Shown: positions 60,063 to 64,000 of the stretch, in pieces
Layout: every line of letters starts with the position of its first letter
How positions within the stretch are numbered: position 1 is the first letter of the stretch
From: Microbacterium keratanolyticum
Lineage (GTDB): Bacteria > Actinomycetota > Actinomycetes > Actinomycetales > Microbacteriaceae
Reading direction: 5' to 3'
Assembly (NCBI RefSeq): GCF_016907255.1
Contig: NZ_JAFBBQ010000001.1
Coordinates: forward strand, 1,302,001-1,366,000
Length of the DNA: 64,000 nt
The notes under the pieces: generated by a model
Database searches by the model: none
The model's input: the letters and a program-made list of their open reading frames with translations, nothing else
What the model was told of the DNA's origin: nothing
Position numbers and translations under genes: made by a program

Positions 60063-62845
60063 GCGCCGCCCGCCCCAACGCATGGAGCGTCTACCTCCGC
60101 GATCTCAAACGGCTGGCCCGCGTCAGCAAGGCGTGGATCATCATCATCGGCGTCATCGTCACCCCATCGCTCTACGCCTGGTTCAACATCGTCGCGTTCT
60201 GGGACCCGTACTCGAACACCGAGCAGGTCAGCGTCGCCATCGTCAATCAGGACACGGGGGCGTCATCGGAGCTCACCGGTCGCATCGACGTCGGCGGCGA
60301 ACTCGTCGAACAGCTGAAGCAGAACGACAAACTGGGCTGGACCTTCGTCGACGAGGACGAGGCCATGGACGCCGTGCGCAGCGGGCGCAGCTACGCCGCG
60401 ATCATCATCCCGCCCGATTTCAGCCGCGCCTTCGTGAGCATCACAACTGGCGAGATCACCCGCCCGGAACTGACGTACTACGTCAACGAGAAGGCCAACG
60501 CGATCGCGCCGAAGATCACCGACGTCGGCGCCTCGACGATCGACGGCCAGATCAACAGCACCTTCGTGTCCACGGTCGCCGAGGCCGTCAGCACACAGCT
60601 GAAGAAGGCAGGGGTGGATGTCGAAGGTCGCCTCGGCGACGCCCGCGACTCGACGGTCAGCGCTCTCGACAAGGCGACCGGAGAGGTCGCCGCAGCGCGG
60701 AAGGGCGTGACTGAGCTCCGGTCGGGACTGGAAGATGCCGGAACCGGCATAGACCGCGCATTCGACACCCTGAACACGGTCGATCGCACGCTCGCCGAGG
60801 TGCAGACTGCAGTGAGACAGGCACGGGGAATCGCGGACGAGGCGCAGCAGGGGTTGCTCACTCTCACCGACAGCATCACCTCGGCCTACGTCTCGGGTTC
60901 GACTCTCATCGCCGATGCCGCCGCCACGATGAACGGCTCGATCGCGACCCTGGCGTCCGGCCTGCAGCAGGCGAATGTCGCCGTCGGCACCTCGATCGCC
61001 GATCTGACCGCCGTGACTGAGACGAACGCCAGAGCCCTCGAGGAGCTGCAGGCGGTTCTCGACGACGCCCCGCCAGGGTCCGAGTCCGCAGAACGGCTGA
61101 GCGCGGCGATCGACGCTCTGAAAGCACGCAATGCCGCCGACCAGCAGGTTCTCGACCAGCTCACACAGCTGAACAGCGACGTTTCGAGCACCATCACCGC
61201 AGTCACCGGCGCCGCCGAGAGCGTGAACGGCGCCGTCGGCCGTGCCGCGGCATCGGCCACCGCCATCCGCGATGCACTCACCACGAGTGTGCCGCAACTG
61301 AACCGCGCCATGTCGCAGCTCTCGGCGAGCGCCGACGCCTTCTCAGCCGCCGTCGGCGCCCAGCGCACCCAGGTCGCGCAGGCTCAGAACCTGCTGTCTG
61401 GGCTGAAGACGCAGCTCACCGGCACCTCCGATGCTCTCGCCGCGCTCGACGGCAACCTCGCCGCCGCCGAGACGGGCCTCGGCACCGTGCGCACGGATGT
61501 GCTTGCGCTGGGGTCGGCCGAGATCTGGAACAAGCTCAGCGTCGTCACCGGCCTCGATCCCGACGAGATCGCGCGCTTCATGGCATCTCCCGTCGAGGTG
61601 AGCACGAAAGTGATGTTCCCGACGGCCGCGTACGGCTCCGCCATGGCCGCGCTGTTCACCAACCTGTCACTGTGGATCGGCGCCTTCGTGCTTATGGTCA
61701 TCATGCGTGTCGAGGTCGACACCGAGGGCGTCGAGGGCATCACCGTGCGGCAGGCGTACATCGGAAGATGGCTGCTGTTCGCGACGATCGTCGTGTTCCA
61801 GGCCGCGCTGGTCTGCATCGGAAACCTCGTGATCGGCGTTCAGACGGCGAACGCCCTCGCATATGTCGGCACAGGCATACTCATCGGCCTCGCCTACCTG
61901 AGCATCATCTACGCCCTGTCGGTGTGCTTCGGCATCGTCGGCAAGGGTCTGTGCATCGTGCTGGTGATCCTCCAGATCCCGGGCGCCTCGGGCCTGTACC
62001 CGATCGAGATGATGCCGGACTTCTTCCGCGGGCTGTATCCGTTCCTGCCATTCACCTACGGCATCGATGCGATGCGCGAGACCATCAGCGGATTCTACGG
62101 CGACCACTGGTGGCGGTTCATGGGCGTGCTGGCGATCTTCACCGGGCTGGCCTGGATTCTGGGACTCTTCCTGCGGGGGCGTCTGGGCGGCTTCGCCCTG
62201 CTCTTCAACCGGCGCCTCGCCGAGACGGAGCTGATGGTCAGCGAAGACGTGCAGATCACCGGTCGGCGGCGCATCCCCGAGATCATCCGCGCACTGACGG
62301 ACGGAGACGGGTTCCGCGCCGACGTCGCACGTCGTACGCAGCGCTTCGACGAGCGATACGCGACCCGGCTGCGCCTGACGCTGCTCGTCGGCGCCGGTGT
62401 GCTGGTCGTGCTCGCGCTCTGCGGGTGGCTGATCCCGGGTGCGAAAGCCGTCGTGCTCGGCCTCGGCGCGCTCTGGTGCCTGCTGCTCATCGCCGTCCTC
62501 GTCACGCTCGAGTACCTGAGACAGAGCATCGAGCAGGCGGCCGAGGTTGCGATGATGCCGGATGCTGATCTGCGCCGTGCCCTCGCCGTCGAGAGTTCCG
62601 GGGAGCGAGAGGTGCTCACCACGCCCGTCGATGCGCACCCCGATCGGTTCGACGTTCCTGCACCGGAGCCAGAGCCAGCGCTCGAGCCCGAGTCCGAGCC
62701 CGAACCCGAGCCCGAGCCCGAGCCCGAGCCCGACGACACCCTCGTGCTGGATGAGCTGTTCCCTGAGGTGCCGGATGTGGACGAGGTCACCGACGTCGAC
62801 GCAGACAGCCCCGCGCTTCCGGACGAGAAGGAGGACGAGAAGTGA
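60059..62845 (+). CDS. YhgE/Pip domain membrane protein
   Basis: 928 residues. The N-terminal region shows the YhgE/Pip start (KAWIIIIGVIVTPSLYAWFN near residue 20-40, one helix), a conserved AIVNQDTGASSELTGR near 60 and IIIPPDFSRAFVSITTG near 118. A long extracytoplasmic coiled-coil domain follows (about 150-500), then five to six transmembrane helices (about 510-730, ABC-2-permease-like), another helix pair near 775-815, and a Glu-Pro-rich tail (about 860-928). Bacillus YhgE and lactococcal Pip (phage infection protein) are the named relatives; related proteins act in export or phage adsorption. Regulated by the adjacent TetR repressor. Confidence 0.87.
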   Translation: MSAARPNAWSVYLRDLKRLARVSKAWIIIIGVIVTPSLYAWFNIVAFWDPYSNTEQVSVAIVNQDTGASSELTGRIDVGGELVEQLKQNDKLGWTFVDEDEAMDAVRSGRSYAAIIIPPDFSRAFVSITTGEITRPELTYYVNEKANAIAPKITDVGASTIDGQINSTFVSTVAEAVSTQLKKAGVDVEGRLGDARDSTVSALDKATGEVAAARKGVTELRSGLEDAGTGIDRAFDTLNTVDRTLAEVQTAVRQARGIADEAQQGLLTLTDSITSAYVSGSTLIADAAATMNGSIATLASGLQQANVAVGTSIADLTAVTETNARALEELQAVLDDAPPGSESAERLSAAIDALKARNAADQQVLDQLTQLNSDVSSTITAVTGAAESVNGAVGRAAASATAIRDALTTSVPQLNRAMSQLSASADAFSAAVGAQRTQVAQAQNLLSGLKTQLTGTSDALAALDGNLAAAETGLGTVRTDVLALGSAEIWNKLSVVTGLDPDEIARFMASPVEVSTKVMFPTAAYGSAMAALFTNLSLWIGAFVLMVIMRVEVDTEGVEGITVRQAYIGRWLLFATIVVFQAALVCIGNLVIGVQTANALAYVGTGILIGLAYLSIIYALSVCFGIVGKGLCIVLVILQIPGASGLYPIEMMPDFFRGLYPFLPFTYGIDAMRETISGFYGDHWWRFMGVLAIFTGLAWILGLFLRGRLGGFALLFNRRLAETELMVSEDVQITGRRRIPEIIRALTDGDGFRADVARRTQRFDERYATRLRLTLLVGAGVLVVLALCGWLIPGAKAVVLGLGALWCLLLIAVLVTLEYLRQSIEQAAEVAMMPDADLRRALAVESSGEREVLTTPVDAHPDRFDVPAPEPEPALEPESEPEPEPEPEPEPDDTLVLDELFPEVPDVDEVTDVDADSPALPDEKEDEK
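62684..62731 (+). repeat. Hexanucleotide tandem repeat in the YhgE tail
   Basis: Eight GAGCCC-type units (two with one change: GAGTCC, GAACCC) encoding alternating Glu-Pro. Six-base steps keep the frame, so unit-number change alters tail length only. Confidence 0.85.
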
Positions 62846-64000
62846 ACAACGTGCTTGCCGTCATCCGACACGACATCCGGCGTACGATGAGCAGCGTCAT
62901 GGCCCTCATCGTGCTGTTCGGGCTCGTGGTCATCCCGTCGCTGTTCACCTGGTTCAATGTGATCGCGAGCTGGAACCCCTTCGACAACACCCGCAACCTC
63001 ACCGTCGCCGTCGCGAACACCGACGACGGCTACCAGAGCGACCTCGTGCCGATCCGTCTCAACGTCGGCGAGCAGGTCGTGTCGGCGTTGCGCGCCAACG
63101 ACGACCTCAACTGGGTCATCACCTCGGAAGACGCCGCGATCGACGGCACCCGCTCCGGTGAGTACTACGCCGCGATCGTGCTGCCGCCGACGTTCAGCGC
63201 CGACATGATGACCTTCTACACGAGCGGGGCCGACCGCACGCGCATCGACTACTACCTCAACGAGAAGAAGAACGCGCTCGCTCCCAAGATCACGGGGCAG
63301 GGCGCAAGCGAGGTGTCGGCGAGCATCAACGAGGTCTTCACCGAGACCCTCGGCGAAGCGGGCATGAACATCATCAGCTCGCTGTCGTCGTACCTGGACG
63401 ACGCAGACACCCAGGCGGCGCTGTCGAAGCTGCACGCGCGCGTCGAGTCCGTGGGGGCGCAGCTGCGCGCCGGTGTTGCGACGGCGGACATGTTCACGTC
63501 GCTGATCGCCTCGAGCACGCCGCTGGTCGACAGCGCGTCTGGTCTTGTCACGGCATCCGGTGACGCCCTGCGCGACGCGAGCGGCGCGATCGGGGGCGGA
63601 AAGGATGCCGCCGCATCACTGAAGACCGTGCTGTCATCGACCACCGCATCCATCGACGAGGCGCTCAAGGGCACCTCGGACAGCTACCAGTCACTGTCCG
63701 ACAGCATCGACGGTGTGTTCGCCGCGATGGACTCGCAGTCGAGCAGTGCGGCCAACAGCCTCCGTGCCCTCGCTGACCGCGTGCAGGTGCAGATCGATCA
63801 GCAGCAGGCGCTGCGCGACGGACTCGTGAACGACGTGCGCCCGGTTCTTCCCGACAGCGCCCTCGCCGCCTTCGACTCATCCGTATCGCGAATCGACGCC
63901 GCGATCGCCAGGCAGCAGTCGCTGCAGACTCGCCTTGACGAGGCAGCAACGCACGTCACCGACGCGAACGCCGCCAGCCAGGCGACCCGCGACGAGATCA
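62842..64000 (+). CDS. YhgE/Pip domain membrane protein, 3' end outside window
   Basis: 386 residues visible. GTG 62842 overlaps the previous stop by four bases (GTGA). N-terminal helix MALIVLFGLVVIPSLFTWFN near 20-40, YhgE motif VAVANTDDGYQSDLVPIRLN near 54, YYAAIVLPPTFSADMMTFYT near 108, FYLNEKKN-like YYLNEKKNALAPK near 138, and then a coiled-coil-like extracytoplasmic domain. Paralogue of the preceding protein; adjacent YhgE genes are usual in actinobacteria. The transmembrane C-terminal half lies beyond the window. Confidence 0.88.
   Translation, partial: MNNVLAVIRHDIRRTMSSVMALIVLFGLVVIPSLFTWFNVIASWNPFDNTRNLTVAVANTDDGYQSDLVPIRLNVGEQVVSALRANDDLNWVITSEDAAIDGTRSGEYYAAIVLPPTFSADMMTFYTSGADRTRIDYYLNEKKNALAPKITGQGASEVSASINEVFTETLGEAGMNIISSLSSYLDDADTQAALSKLHARVESVGAQLRAGVATADMFTSLIASSTPLVDSASGLVTASGDALRDASGAIGGGKDAAASLKTVLSSTTASIDEALKGTSDSYQSLSDSIDGVFAAMDSQSSSAANSLRALADRVQVQIDQQQALRDGLVNDVRPVLPDSALAAFDSSVSRIDAAIARQQSLQTRLDEAATHVTDANAASQATRDEI

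Overview
This window is high-GC DNA from an actinobacterium, most likely Microbacteriaceae and probably Microbacterium or a close relative. The evidence is the codon bias, the protein families present (PadR/DUF1048/ABC export modules, YhgE/Pip pairs, the long form of ArgG), frequent GGATGC/GCATCC stem-loops, and several promoters whose -10 box ends 6-7 nt before a start codon, the actinobacterial leaderless-mRNA signature. I see no rRNA, tRNA, prophage, insertion sequence or CRISPR array. The genus is inferred, not proven.

Layout. 1-8.3 kb: the 5' part of an ABC1/UbiB kinase gene with a PadR regulator, a divergent padR-DUF1048-ABC export operon, a DUF899 protein, a two-domain methyltransferase, and a second ABC exporter. 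8.3-16.1 kb: a TRAP transporter and acid-sugar catabolic locus (dctQM divergent from dehydrogenase-FCD regulator-dctP-otnK-otnC-otnI) with two near-identical FadR-type operators between the arms. 16.2-18.2 kb: a YtrA-type regulator with its ABC transporter. 18.3-28.8 kb: an amino-sugar or galactitol-like pathway (DeoR regulator, class II aldolase, PfkB kinase, ROK kinase, SIS isomerase) facing a sugar ABC importer, followed by two ROK regulators. 28.8-31.7 kb: chorismate mutase, an AI-2E-type permease and a small lower-GC patch of orphan genes. 31.8-38.8 kb: a FAD amine oxidase-like enzyme with a cupin, a complete OpuC/ProU-type quaternary-amine importer, and a disulfide reductase. 38.9-44.9 kb: a lactonase-fold protein, purA, a trimethylamine monooxygenase (tmm) bracketed by two copies of a palindromic repeat, a lipoprotein and a rhodanese. 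45.0-51.4 kb: a MoxR/DUF58/von Willebrand A operon. 51.4-56.8 kb: a compact cluster that I read as a leaderless (aureocin A53/lacticin Q-like) bacteriocin locus. 56.8-64 kb: a Pr6Pr membrane protein, argG, a TetR regulator with a perfect operator, and two YhgE/Pip proteins, the second running off the window.

How the genes work together. Transport and catabolism are paired locally in three places: TRAP import with the four-carbon acid-sugar pathway, ABC import with the SIS/ROK/PfkB/aldolase pathway, and the OpuC importer near two enzymes that act on amines. The most interesting locus is the 61-residue Trp- and Lys-rich peptide at 55723-55908. It has no leader, and it is followed by two bacterial PH-domain membrane proteins, an ABC transporter and two duplicated small membrane proteins, preceded by a LuxR-type regulator whose receiver domain has lost its phosphorylation site. 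The second is tmm between structured repeats.
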